Source: Ciona intestinalis (Eukaryota; Chordata; Ascidiacea; Phlebobranchia; Cionidae). From it: 64,000 bases of DNA. The notes under the pieces were generated by a model that was not told the DNA's origin, did not search any database, and was given only the letters and a program-made list of their open reading frames with translations. Below are positions 10,701 through 23,624 of this stretch, piece by piece (position 1 is the first letter of the stretch; each line of letters starts with the position of its first letter). The stretch covers positions 806,693 through 870,692 of the forward strand of contig NC_020176.2 in assembly GCF_000224145.3 (NCBI RefSeq). The letters are read 5' to 3'. Made by a program: the position numbers and the translations under genes.

Positions 10701-13692
10701 ATAAGGTACTCTTATATGTTTCTGGTCAATTTCACAATAAACTTTGTTATAGCCCATTTTTATTACAAACGATTTTGATATGGGTTGCAATGTTTGTATT
10801 ATTGTTTCACTACAAGGGTTTCAATATGAAAACTTGTTTTCTTCCAAATACAAGAATTGTATGAATTTAATAACATTGCTATGCAGTAATTATAGATAAG
10901 AAAAAAAGACCACATGGTCCACGGGCAAACTGTTGGTCCACAGCAATAACTTAGGCTTATGCAATAATGTTTAATATCTCAAGTAAATCTGTAAATTCTT
11001 TGCCGAAATTTCCCAGCAATGATAAAGATGATATTTATTGTCATTAATCTTCATAATCTTTTAATTAGTATCCACATTAATAACAGGTTGTTCATAATGT
11101 GAAGCCACCTCATGAAGGGAGGATCGAACAAGGACCTGAATCGGTTTGTTTGATCTTCTTATTTATCTATGAAATTAAAATATTTTCTATATCCCTTTAA
11201 GGTGTTTCACTTTTTTATTCAAGCCAATGTAAACATATGTAGGGAGTTGTGAAGCTCATTTAAAGGATATAAAATGACTCATATTGTTCTTTTAAAATGC
11301 TATTATGCTTTTGAAACTCTTTAAATTAAACTTTAGCAGACTATGAACATATCTCTAGCTACAGAAAATATGCGCTTAGCCTGATTTAAATGTAAGCAGT
11401 TATAATTAGGTGACAATGGTGACATTATTCCTTGAATTATCATGGGGGTTACAGGTTTTTTATTTAATGTCTACGTTACAGCAACAAGACAGAACCAACC
11501 AAACACAACGTGGTGGGAAAAATGATAAAAAATCTCAAAATAATAAAGTAGGTACCTTGTAATTGTAACTATGACATCATAATAATGAATATGTACAGCA
11601 GGTGGAACAAAATACGAGACAGGTGGTGGCAGCACAGAGCAAGTTTAAAGTTCAATCCTGGATTGAAGGCTCAAAAGTAAATGTTATTTCTATCTTAGTG
11701 AAATATTGCTGATTTGGTTCTTGTTATTAAACAAATGCTTTTGTCCCAAAACAACAAAATTGACCAACCAGAACCCCATCTCCATTCTCTGATACGCACA
11801 TGTCTATAAGTTAATTAATTAGATAAACTTTCTTGAGTAATGTACACTTTTTCTTGTTTCAAACGCTAATAATTCACGTCATTTACCACAGAGAATGTGT
11901 TACTGAGTTTCGAGAGAAATATAAAATTGAGAGTCATAGAAATAATATATTCCAGTCACATGACAACACGGCTAGCAAAGAGATCGAGAAGTTACGCATC
12001 AGTGATTCTGAGGATGACTTGCTTCGATTCATACAAATGACACAAAGTTTTGCCACGACTGAATCGAAAATGAGAGAAGTTGCCGGTGATTGTTGCTTAT
12101 ATTGTTTATTATGATGTCATAAAGAAGCTAAAACATAAAGGATATATAATTGATAAAAAATTAAATGATTTCTTGGATCTTGTTTATTTATCAGAATTGG
12201 AAAAATATTTCAAATTTTGTTTCATGTTTTTCAGATATACTTTGTAACAAAGCTTTAAAAAATCCAAAGTTTGGTAAAAACGCAGCGATTCTATGCTCTC
12301 GGATGTCTCATCTAATGGTACATGGGACCAAGTTTCGAAGTGTGGTGTTAAGCGTTATGCAGGTACTTTGGTTTAAAATATAATTTTAGGAAGATGTTTT
12401 TTTTCAAGAAACTAACAAAATATATTAGCAGTTTTGACCGAATTCTTTAAAAACTGTTGGGAAGCACTGATATGACATTGTCATTTTATGATAACTTGGT
12501 TCATTAACTTTATTTATGTAATTAGAACGATAATTGTAAATATATTATTGTAATAGTTAAAAGTTTAACAGTGGTCAGTAATGCTTTGCTGTCTATCTGC
12601 TTTGTTCTATTTATGACTATGACATCACAGCAGCTGTTTATTACCTCATAAGTGTGTCAATTGTGACAGTGTTAATTCATGCTTGAATTATTGTGACATA
12701 ACAATAACAATTGTTAACCACAAGTTACAGCTTCTGATGTCATAATGGATACTGTAAGTTTTTAGAAGAATATTAACGAGTTTTGTTCTATAGAAATATA
12801 ATAACTAACATATACACAACATTTAGGGTCATCATAAAAACAGGGATCGGTTATTTTTAACCTCGCTCCGTGGAGACACCCGGTGGTTTGGATTTGCAAC
12901 ATTTCTCGTCGAACTTTTTGTTATTGTTCGAACTAAAGGTAAAGAGAGGATGACGGTTCTGGTTGATCCTGTCTTCTCTACTTTGCTTCAGGTATATACT
13001 TTGGGATATTTAGTAATTGACTAATTTTATGTTTTAAAATCTTTTGATTAAATAATTCCTATAATAAATTACATGGGTCATTAAAATCAATCATTAAATA
13101 TTTATTTCACTAAGCTAAATAACTGACACCTCAGGTACTTACTGGGGAGAAATCGACATCGCAACAGGTTGATTGTTTCAGGGATTTGGTGAGTTCTTAT
13201 TGGTCGGTTTAAATTTATTCGACGTTGATTGGCTGAGTAAAGTATTAAATTTTAGCCATATTATTTTGTAACTTCTGCTACGACGCATGGTGTAAAGTAG
13301 TCATTGTTAGCTCTTTGTGAATTAAAAAAGTTTAGTTTATTACAACAGTTCGACTGCCATTTGGCAAGATTTCATCAGGGTTTGTTGAATTGGTATTGCC
13401 GAACGTAAACGTTGGAAGAAAACTAACATATTTTATTTCGGAAAAGTTCAAAAAGAATAATTTAACCATATTAGTCCTTCCTAATTATTGTGAGCTTATG
13501 GTTTCATAATAATGATTATTTCATCACAAACAGTTCTTTCGGTGTGCACCGGCATTAGAAGCTGAAAATCCAACACGCTTCAGTAATCTTATGTCGGAAA
13601 TCCGAGATTGTTGCGTTATTTCGAAAACAATTCAAATCCGACAATCTTTGCTCCAGTGTGTGCACTTCTACGCCACCAAGTGGCAAGTTTGA
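7796..13692 (+). CDS. MIF4G-domain protein (CTIF/PAIP1-like)
   Basis: Probably an adaptor for mRNA translation or decay. Exons: 7796-7909, 8191-8254, 8443-8530, 8587-8671, 8954-9883, 10628-10705, 11087-11143, 11482-11547, 11602-11676, 11892-12085, 12235-12362, 12827-12991, 13135-13188 and 13534-13692. The N-terminal half is low-complexity and rich in Q, P and N, with a proline run near 9270. The last five exons encode a helical MIF4G-like repeat: KMREVAGDILCNKAL, KNAAILCSRMSHLM, RWFGFATFLVELFVIV, LVDPVFSTLLQ, and a C-terminus QSLLQCVHFYATKWQV. The start is the first ATG after the upstream repeats; another ATG lies three codons in. All phases fit except at 11892, where one base is in excess relative to the upstream exons. 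A missed exon or an assembly error could explain that. CTIF, PAIP1 and SLIP1 share this fold, so the exact orthologue is unresolved. Confidence 0.78.
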
Positions 13693-14001
13693 TGTAACTT
13701 TAGTTTCTGTGGGATGGCAGAGGAGCTTCATCGATTGTGTCGCCGGAGAGATAGTTAGATGGGGATTGAGGGATATATATACAGAGGGTCATTAATTTAA
13801 GCTGTTTTATTTGGTTAACTTTGTAAAAGTATTTTTAACTATTTATGATTAGATAAATAATATTAAAAGTTACCACAGCAATCTTTTATTAATATTTTTG
13901 CTTGATTAACAAAATCTTTTACTTTCGCATAATTTGTGCCTTGTATTTATCGATGAAATTGTTATGAAATGCATGATACACATCTATGGTGGTGGTTTCA
14001 C

Positions 14002-14007
14002 AATAAA
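14002..14007 (+). terminator. Poly(A) signal AATAAA
   Basis: AATAAA lies about 310 bases after the MIF4G-gene stop codon and is the first clear signal downstream. Confidence 0.5.
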
Positions 14008-14359
14008 GTAACCTGAAAATTAAGTGAAAGTTTTTTTGTAAAGTCTAATTAAAATAGTTGTCGATGGACAGTATGTGTGAGGTGTATGAATCAACCTCCC
14101 ACATCTTCATCACTATAGTGGGCATGATTAAAACTAAAAGTAGAATTCCTGATCGCTAGAAAGAACGTAAAACTACAATCAAGTAAGTTTACTCAGATAT
14201 AGATAATTATTTAACATTTAGAAGAGCTTCAAATTAAGCTTCATTTTATTTTTAACTTGGATTCTGTCAACGTTTTAAACCATTTTATTTTGTTTGCGGA
14301 ACGCTTCGTTTTTATTTTGATATATATATATTTTTTTACTTTGATATATTAAATCTTAT

Positions 14360-14448
14360 ATAGTGAGGAGGGAGAAGATGGGACGCCTTTTTATAATGCA
14401 ATCAGAATATTTGGAAATTATGTGTTACGTCTTCCCCCACCCTACTGT
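14360..14448. mobile_element. MITE, 190-bp family, internally deleted
   Basis: Both ends are present (GAGAAGATGGGACGCC and CGTCTTCCCCCACCCTAC) but the interior has shrunk, leaving about 90 bp. Confidence 0.7.
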
Positions 14449-14461
14449 ATGGTATAATGTG

Positions 14462-14740
14462 TCCGGCGCCGTGGCATAGTGGCCAGCGTTCCTGCCTGTA
14501 ACCCAGAGGTAATGGGTTCAAGGTTCGACGCTGCTACCATTGTAGGCCTATGTGTCTTTGGGCAGAACAGATGCTCCTACCCAGTGGTCACTAATGGGTT
14601 GTCCGAATTATCAGCGACACATAAAAGTCATGGTAACTCGTAAGCTGGCACGAGGTGTTAAACCCGTGTGATAACGACTGTCATTTTCCGGCCACGCGAG
14701 GATAAAGTAAGTTACCTTCATTCATTTATTTATTCATTCA
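14462..14740 (+). mobile_element. tRNA-derived SINE, best full-length copy
   Basis: A tRNA-like head has A-box GTGGCATAGTGGCCAGCG and B-box GGTTCAAGGTTCGACG, followed by a body with GCTGCTACCATTGTAGGCC. The tail carries GCTGGCACGAGGTGTTAAAC and GATAACGACTGTCATTTTCC and ends in a run of CATT/TTTATT repeats. It lies between the MIF4G and SLC7 genes and serves here as the reference for the family. Confidence 0.75.
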
Positions 14741-15182
14741 ATGTCGACACAATTCAGTTGTCGATCATATGAAACTGATCATTACAAAGTAACTTTACCT
14801 AATTCAAGTTCAGTTCGGGTCTACTGCGCAGTTAAAGTATTTTGGTTTGTAGTAAACGTTATTCACAACGATTCAATCAAAACAAATCGTAAACATTCAA
14901 AATTTTTGGGTGTCTTTAATTTATATACACAGCGTTAAAGTGGAATATACCATTACAAATTTGCGCATTAAAACAGGATTATTTTAAACAATTAAATTTT
15001 AATTTTTGATGTCGCCCGTGTGCTGTCGCGAAAAAAGAAAGGTTTATTTGTTGATTGTGACGTCACACCGGAGGTGCCACATGCGCGAATGATGCAACGC
15101 TGGATCACGATTCTTGCTTGAGTCGTTTGTGTCTGGTTTTGTTGCCGTGGTTGTCGAGGAAGCATTAAGATACGGAAGGAAG

Positions 15183-18100
15183 ATGGAAATGGTAGAAAAA
15201 GACAAGATGGTTGGTGCTAAAGGAGACGGTAACAACGAAAAGGTGAAATATATAAATATTAAAACGTAATGCTAAAATTAATATATATATATACTATACA
15301 TTATACATATATGATTTTATATTTTTTGCTTAGCGATTTTTGTCTGTGTTTTGTGCGTGGTTTTTAAAGTGTTCTAAATTATTTAACGTTTTATATTTTG
15401 TTGTCAAATTGTTTAACATTTTAAAGATTTCAAAACTTTGGTAATTGAAAGTGCACATACATACGTCTTTATATTGTAATCCAACAGTTTTTTATTGGTT
15501 TAGCAATTCCAGCACGTTTTGTAATAAGTGGGTCTCTGGGTTTAAATTTTGTACAATGGTTTTTGTTTGTGCAGGGCGTTGAAAGCAGCACAGAAAGTTT
15601 TAAATTAAAACGAACGATCACTGTTGTAAATGGAGTTGGAATTATTGTGGGTAAGTTTATTAGGTAATGGACTGGAAAATATACCCTTGTAATAATTTAG
15701 GGCAAACAAGACCATCTAGAATAGCCCCCAAATAATTTTTTAGGTTTGAGTAAAAATATCCTCGCAAAAAAAACTTTCAAATCTAGGCTAGATATGTTGA
15801 AAAATTTGGGAAAATATGAAATGTAGATTTTGTTTTTGGTGGAAACTTGAATGGCTCATCCATGGTTGCTACTCTCATGTTGTTGCAGTAACTACCTGAC
15901 TTTGTTTGGTTTGTTATCAGAATCTCTTTTTAAATTCACTTAGCTTGACGTTACTTACAAAACAAAACCCTAAACTTTGTGTAGGGTGTTTATTCATAAA
16001 AAATTGTCATCTTCAGCCCTTTATAATTTTAACTGTATATGTGGTATTTATATTTATTCCTTATTTAAAATTCAATGATATTGCCACCATTCAAACAACC
16101 AGTATCTATTAGGCCAATCGTAAAAGATGACATCACAATCTTATTTATGACAACTTATTTATGACACAGGAAACATCATTGGTTCTGGAATTTTTGTTTC
16201 TCCAAAAGGAGTTTTACAAGAAACAGGTTCCACTGGAATGGCCCTCATAGTGTGGGCGTTATGTGGAGTGTTTTCCACTATCGGTGCTCTCTGTTACGCA
16301 GAACTCGGGACCACAATCCTTGAATCTGGCGGCGACTACGCTTATATATTACAAATATTTGGGGCATTGTTGGCATTTTTAAGGTATATATATATATATG
16401 TTTTTTTTTTATAATTTTTTACCAAAAGTAATTCATGTTTAAACAAGTGTGAGAAAATATATATGAACCATGTGATATCAGCAAGTAAGAAAATGGCGTC
16501 CATCTTGTTTCTCACATGTTTGCCTTTAGACCGTTGATTTTCACAAATCAAAACTATCTGTTGTTTCCAATATTTAGTTACACAAATGACAATCGTACCA
16601 CCCACGTTCTAACACACTTGGTATGTCAAAAGCTGGCAAAGTCATTATGTAGCTTACATCAACATGACTACATGAAATATGACCCCTGGTTATAAATACT
16701 GAAACTGCTCCGTCATGTGAAGTCATTCATTTGTTCTTCAAGTGTTGGGTTACTAATACATATATTCTGTAAAACAAAACATTCTGGTTTCCGATTATAA
16801 TTTCCTGTTCTTCAATTTCCAAGCAATGTTTTAGCACCAAATCAAAAGCAGTTATGCAAGATTTTTAAAATTTAAGTGTTTAAACTTAATTTTTAAAATG
16901 GATGAAGGAATAATGGTTTAAATAATGTACCTCTGCTTTTAGTGCTTCAACCTTAACACATATTGTTTCATGCATATTTCATGAAGTAAGTTGGATAATT
17001 CTACCCCACACAGGTTATGGATAGCGGTTCTTATCATCTACCCAACCAACCAAGCTATTATAGCTCTCACATTCGCTAAATATGTGACGTTTCCATTTTT
17101 TGAGACATGTGACTCTCCAGATGCTGCAGTAAGGTTACTAGCAGCTGTCTGTATAGGTGAGGTCTTAATGGTTTTATTGGATGTTTGTGCCAATTAAATT
17201 TGACCATTTCTGACTATCCACGGCAATATTTTGACAAGATTGGGTGTTAGATATGACCGCATGTTAATTGTGCTGTAACAAGCTTGTCTAATCTAACACA
17301 AAGGATGAGTGTTTCCGTTTCCGATATATCAGATTACCTTCTAAGACTTCGGCCTAATCTCTTAGCTTTTTCAAATCCAGACAAATTTTGTTTAAAGTAC
17401 TTCTAGAGCTTGTTGCAGTTTTGCAAGCAACCAATGGATCTGTATCCTTATCAGTATATTTTGATAAGCTAATCTCACGCTGTATGTTACTGGTTAATGT
17501 ACATAGCTAACTAGTTATATGGCATTAGTAACTTGACATTGAAGTAAATCTGAATCATGGTTTGCCCTTGTACTTGATATCACATTTAATTCAGATAGAG
17601 CGCAATGATCCAAGCCAGTGGGCTTATAACACAACAAGCTATATTGCAAATTTAATACTGTAACAACATAATTTACACTTACAAAGCAGACTTTTTTATT
17701 TCAAGTTTTTCTATTTCAAGAATTTATTTTCTAATTGACTTCATTAGGCTACTTACTTATCAGTTAAATATTATTTCATTCCCCAGTGATTCTTACTTGG
17801 GTGAATTGCCGTAGCGTAAGATGGGCAACAAGGGTTCAAGACTTCTTCACGGCAGCAAAACTAATGGCATTGGTCATAATTATAATTGCTGGATTCATTC
17901 AAATATTCAAAGGTAAGGTTCGTGTTACAAACATTTGTATAACAAGTTAACAACAACATTAGAAGTTTAACAATATCATGTTTAAGTTTATAAATTATAG
18001 GTGCATTACTGTTTTTCATCACTAGTGTATTTTTTTCTATTTGTACTTATTACAAACTGATTCAACATACAACAGTAAAGTGTACACACATTTCTATGCT

Positions 18101-21100
18101 GTTTAATCTACATGTTACACTAAAAGTTCAGCTAAAAGCCTTTTATAAGTTTGATGTTCAATTACTTAGTTACTAAACTTTGAATAAAAAATGAACGAAG
18201 ATTTACATATGTGTTGCATTGATATAAGTCGCTAGATTTCAAATCTTGGCAAGCCAATTGTCGAGGACAAACTCAGTTGATTGTTGTTTCCTGTCAAGAC
18301 TGAAATGTTATGAATACTGGACAGTTAGGCATGTTTGATCAATTGAATGGTTGGTTGTCGCTGGGTTGCAAATTAGCATTTCAAAATTTGTCAGCCGTAT
18401 TTCCGTACATGGTGTGTAAGCATATGTGAGCGTGAATTTGTTGCATTTTGTTAGCACATCCTCAACTGTTCTGTCTAAATCAAATTTACAGTGTTATCCA
18501 TTAACACTAGCAAATGTTTAATTTTAACACAAATGGATAATAGTTTCAAAATTTTGTTTAGTTTAAAACTAATAGGAACTGTTCTAGAAAATTTTTGTTA
18601 ATCTGAACAGTGAACACTGTAAACAGTAAATACAAAAGCTGCAATCATTTAATGCATTTTGTTGTTACTTATACCCTTTTTGCATGGTCACTTTTATGCG
18701 CGTAAGTACTCGCATATTTTCTCGTAAAAGCAAAGTTAACACGCATAACGTCATAAGCGTTTGCGAGTAAATATGCGAGTACTTACGCGCATAAAAGTGA
18801 CCATGCAAAAAGGATATGTGAGTACCATGGTACATGTACAGAGCTGTTGTGTATTTGTGAATATAATTCAAGTGGTAAAGTACCAACTAATACAACAACT
18901 TGTTGTAACAGAAGAACCTCACTGTGCTCTTTGTATTTTATAATATATATATATATTAGTATATCACAAATTTACAAATAAAGTTTTTTCATTACAGTCT
19001 GCACTCTGCAGTATCATTGCATGAATAATTAAATTAGAATAATAAATCAATTGTTGTCATAAAGACAAAGGTTATTTGCATGTGGATTAAGCCAAGCAGG
19101 ATTTATCATGGTTGACCATTAGTCTGAAGCCTAAATGGTCTATGCTAATTATAATATAATTTAATTTAGGCAACTGGGATAGTTTGGCATAATTCTAGTT
19201 TTCCTGTTTCTTCTTTCCATTAGAATGTACCATCATTTAAAATACAAAACAGCAAAATAACAAACAATAAAACAGTAGATAAATAAACCATGTTTGAATT
19301 ACATGGTCTTTATTGAAAGTTAACCAAAAGTTATAAAGAGGCAAAATTTTTATACCACACCTAAATATATATATATGTATGATCCTTTTTTGTATTTTAA
19401 CAATTTGGGCCTTTGATCATTTTTCAAAGTAACCCCTTTAATGTCCAACAATGCTTTACCCAAAGTTGTTATATAGCAATATTTGCCAGCCCACGTTTTT
19501 TCAAGATAATCTCTTAATTGGAGGATTATGGAAAATAAATGCAGGGTTTCGTCTTACTTGACTGCTTTAGTGCAACCAAGTTGAATTCAACCAACAAAGT
19601 GGTAAACAACTATCTGAATGTTGAATTCAATATTTTCCATTATTTTGAACAAACATAAATATCCTATATTCTGTCCACTAGGTGAAGCACCGAGTCTTGA
19701 TCCGTCAAAATCGTTTGTTCCCGTCGGCAACAAAACTCCAAAACCGGAAGGAATCGCTGTTGCCGCTTATCAGGGATTCTTCGCTTACGCTGGCTGGTAG
19801 GTTGGGGTGACATGGGTTCGCTTATAAGGGATTCTAAACATATGGCTTGGGACAGGCGCCATAACCTTTAATTTTTTTAAAGTTTGGAGTGTTAAATGCA
19901 GTTAAAATCAAAGTTATCAAATCTCATTGAATATTCTAGTGAATACTGTATANNNNNNNNNNNNNNNNNNNNNNNNNNNNNNNNNNNNNNNNNNNNNNNN
20001 NNACTAACAGCCAAGTCAAGGTGTTTACAGACGTAAACCTGAGGTGCTAATAATGTCACACATTAGTTTAAAAGTTTGAGTGACATGTCACCACATGCAT
20101 CTATAACATTTCGAATGCTGTGAGTGAAACAACTTGAAAGTGGTTTTATGTTAATTGTTATCTTTACTATGTGTTCAATATTTGCAAGACTTTTATATTT
20201 AAATGTGATTTTTTTTTCAGGAATTATTTGAACTTTGTCACTGAAGAAATGATCAACCCATACAAGTTCGTAATTGTCATTATGACATTGTAAACGATCA
20301 TCTAATTTGCATATTTCCATAGAAATCTTCCACGGGCTATTTTGATATCCATGCCCTTGGTCACAATTGTCTACTTGATGGCAAACATTGCTTACTTTGC
20401 CGCCATGTCACCTGCTGAACTACTGGCATCAGATGCTGTTGCTGTGGTAAGTGTGATGTCATAAACCTTTTATTGGATGTCAAATAATTGATTTATGTGA
20501 TGTCATAAATGTTTACTGTGACATCATAAAAGTATGCATTGCTTCTTTAGCAAAGTATTTAAGTGCTTGCCCTTTAAACTATAAAAAACTCTTTTTCAAA
20601 GCTTAAAGTTTCTACCATAGTAGGTATGCGCACATAGTCAATACACTTAAACAGCATTTTCTGTAACACTACTGGGTTGTCCAAATTGTCAAGCCATCAG
20701 TTTTTTTTCACAAAAACAGTCACCAGCAAAGTTACGTCTAGTAAAATCAGGCAGACATAAAGTGCATAAAATAAGACAAGCATATTATAACAACTGTTGA
20801 AGTGAAATAAATGACATCAAAATAAAATAAGTTATGATAATCTGTTTTTATATGTGTGTGTCTGTGTGTTTTATGGCCTAATTATATCTATCCCCAACCT
20901 TTTACAAATAAAGGCGTCGTTATATAATAACAGTCAACAACAATTGTTTCAGACATTGGGAAATCGTTTGCTTGGCGTGATGGCGTGGGTAATCCCTATC
21001 TCCGTTGCCATGTCAACCTTCGGAGGAGTTAACGGTTCATTGCTTGTGTCGTCAAGGTAACGGTTGCTAAGTGACCAATCATCACTGGATGGATATTACA

Positions 21101-23624
21101 ATTGAAAAAATAAAATTCACTATATCAGTTAATCAAAGAAAACTTTTCCATAATTGCAATCTGTGGCATTTTTCATTCACATTTCTTTTTTTAGTGTTTT
21201 GTTGCTTTCACTTGTCTCAGCCTTTAATGCATGAAAGATATAATTACATTATAGAGTTCATGTATACGCTCACGTAACCTGTGAAACATGTTCTAATAAT
21301 AACTATTTTGCCCTCAGGTGTTTCTTTGTGGGAGCTCGTCACGGCCACATGCCCGAGTCACTTGCATTCATTAATATTAACAACTACACACCCGTGCCTG
21401 CTCTACTGTTTACTGTGAGTTACATTGGGAAATAATTCATATTATCTACTGTGTAGGAATATGCCAATTTACAAAAGATTCGGGTTCGTACAGCAACTTC
21501 ACGGTCTCTTGCGTCACGTATGTTGTTGAGCTACTAAGAGTTGGCACTTTTGTTCACTTAATGCAGAGCGCTAACTTGTTCATAAACGTAAACTCATTCG
21601 TATACCTAATTCAACTCGTTCGTAATAAACTAGGTCAAAGCGTCTGATCACGCGTCCACCGCATGTCATGTTTATCAGGCGCGTGTAACGTCGAGGTTAC
21701 TTTAGGTCACTTACGCGTCAACGTGATACACAAGTAAACTGCATTAGCTGATAAATATAATGTTTGTTTATTGGAGGGGAAAAAAATTTATTTAAAAACA
21801 ATTACAAATTAACCAATTAATTAATTACAAGTTCACTAATAACTAATTAATAATAATTAAGCAGGTAGTTTGATTTTTATCCGCTATATCAGATTTTTAG
21901 GTTTTATTTAGTCAAGTTATTTAGGTGCATTAAAATCTCGGTAATCGGCAACTGTAATTTACAAAATATCGGTGTCGGTTTGAATATTGGTCGGGCTCTA
22001 CTCAATGTGTTGCAATAATTAAAACGCACAATCAAAGGGAGATTATTAAAGCATCGTTAAAGCGTAGGTAAAACAAAGTAGACTCCCGGTTTCTTTCTCA
22101 CATTCCATNNNNNNNNNNNNNNNNNNNNNNNNNNNNNNNNNNNNNNNNNNNNNNNNNNGCATCGTCTTCTGCGCATATATACCACATACTTGCTTACGTC
22201 ACACACGTGTTACGTCATAGACGGCATTATTGGCCGGGGAATTCCACGTGCTGTGGTGCAATCACGAAAGCAACCTGTTGTGTCGACGAGTTGAGCATCA
22301 ATATAAATTATAAACTGATATATTTTATGACGTGCGTAATAAATATTCGCACACGAATCTTGCGCAATATTCGGGTTCGCGTGAATATCAAAACTGTGCT
22401 GTTATTCGGCGAATCTATTCGGGTTCGGGTTCGCCTTGGCACATCCCTACTACTGTGTATGACATTAAATTGACCTTTTGTTACATTTTTTAAAACAAGG
22501 CATTTATAAAATCATATTTCATCTTGTTAAATTTCATGTTATTTTTAATAACATTGTTGATAATATTTCATGATTTTATACTGAGCAACATTTCCCAATT
22601 ACCCACAAACATGATGCCTACAATTCAAGTGTTCCAAAAGTAAGAAAATGTTCTAACATTTGCTGCTTTCAGGCTGCTTTAAGTCTACTTATGTTGGTTA
22701 CAAGCGATATCTACGCGTTGATAAACTACGTCGGGTTCGCCAACTGGGTTTGGTACGGTGTTGCTATTGCTGGCCAAGTTTATTGGAGGTTTAAATATCC
22801 AGATATGAAACGTCCGATTAAGGTGAGAGATGGGATAGTGTGCGTCTTTCATTGTGTTAACAAATAAACCTGTTAGGTAATAATAACATTGTGTAGTTTG
22901 ATGCTGTGAGAATTCATTGCCAAAATATGTTTTGAATTTTGCTGATTCTGTCAATGTAAGTATGATGCTGTGGCTCAGTAACCAGGGTGATTGCATTGTT
23001 ACCTAAGATAAAGAGTTCAATACTTGACTACTATTGTGGACACTTAATGACAAGCTACCACCTAGGCGTCATTACTGATTTGTCAAAATTGTCAGCTGTA
23101 CATAACAAGATATAAAAAAATGTAAATTTTAATTATTTTTTTAGGTTTTTAAAACTTTTAATATTGATTTTATTTTTTTCCACAGCTCAATATACTTCTT
23201 CCAATCTTCTTCTGTTTGGTTTGTCTATTTATTCTCACATTCTCATTCATTTCCGCACCGTTCGAGTGTCTTACTGGCACCGGGATTACCTTGACTGGGA
23301 TTCCGGTTTATATACTGTTTGTTCATTTTGAACCCAGACACCCCCGGTGGCTCAATAATATTAAAAGTAAGTAGAACCCAGGGTTCAAATCCTGGTAAAG
23401 GCAGTAATCCAAGCATGGTGTTAATCAAGTGGGGTATTGGGGTGGAGCTGTTATCAAATTTCAAAATTTGGGGTAATTCTGCACCCCTGCCACCCCTGGA
23501 TTGCCGCCCATGGATTGAATTTGTGTATTGCAAAATATTAACTTTTACTTTATAAACAGGTGCAATAACAAAGTTTACCCAAAAACTTTGCTTTTCGATG
23601 CCACAAGATATGAAATCGGAGTAA
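15183..23624 (+). CDS. SLC7 light-chain amino-acid transporter (LAT type)
   Basis: A sodium-independent amino-acid exchanger of the APC superfamily, expected to work at the plasma membrane as the light chain of a heterodimer. Exons: 15183-15242, 15575-15650, 16170-16383, 17014-17156, 17787-17912, 19682-19796, 20221-20265, 20323-20446, 20953-21056, 21318-21414, 22673-22822, 23186-23366 and 23560-23624. All phases join, giving 499 residues, the usual length for LAT proteins. TM1 holds the substrate motif [18 protein letters not shown]6 holds [17 protein letters not shown] cysteine in [11 protein letters not shown] sits where the light chains bond to the heavy chain SLC3A2. Other family blocks are [20 protein letters not shown] and [15 protein letters not shown]. 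The C-terminus ends [17 protein letters not shown]. It resembles LAT1/LAT2 more than xCT, but the paralogue cannot be settled by eye. Confidence 0.95.
18675..18813. repeat. Long near-perfect palindrome in SLC7 intron 5
   Basis: The left arm starts CCTTTTTGCATGGTCACTTT and the right arm ends with its complement. The arms match over at least 45 bases and enclose a loop of about 40 bases. It contains no ORF of its own. It is most likely a young hairpin-type MITE; the flanks (ATAC and ATAT) give no clear target duplication. Confidence 0.8.
19953..20002. other. Assembly gap, 50 N
   Basis: A 50-N run in SLC7 intron 6; 50 is probably a placeholder length. Confidence 0.99.
21454..22449. mobile_element. 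Non-autonomous hAT-type DNA transposon
   Basis: The left end is TAGGAATATGCC and the right end is the complement of TAGGGATGTGCC. Both sides carry CGGGTTCG-type subterminal repeats. The insertion is flanked by the 8-bp duplication CTACTGTG at 21446-21453 and 22450-22457, the target length typical of hAT. No transposase frame is visible in roughly 1 kb. A 50-N gap at 22109-22158 lies inside, so the true length is unknown. It sits in SLC7 intron 10. Confidence 0.75.
22109..22158. other. Assembly gap, 50 N
   Basis: A 50-N run inside the hAT-type element. Confidence 0.99.
22970..23110 (+). mobile_element. tRNA-derived SINE fragment
   Basis: The A-box-like GTGGCTCAGTAACCAGGGTG and B-box-like AGAGTTCAATACTTGAC are followed by a body resembling the family (ACTATTGTGGACAC, CATTACTGATTTGTC). 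It lies in SLC7 intron 11. Confidence 0.5.
23340..23440 (+). repeat. tRNA-like sequence at SLC7 intron 12 boundary
   Basis: CCCAGGGTTCAAATCCTGG looks like a B-box with a paired T-arm-like stem. The matching A-box-like GGTGGCTCAATAATATT lies inside the last bases of the upstream SLC7 exon. No complete cloverleaf can be drawn, so this is a SINE remnant or coincidence and not a tRNA gene. Confidence 0.35.
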
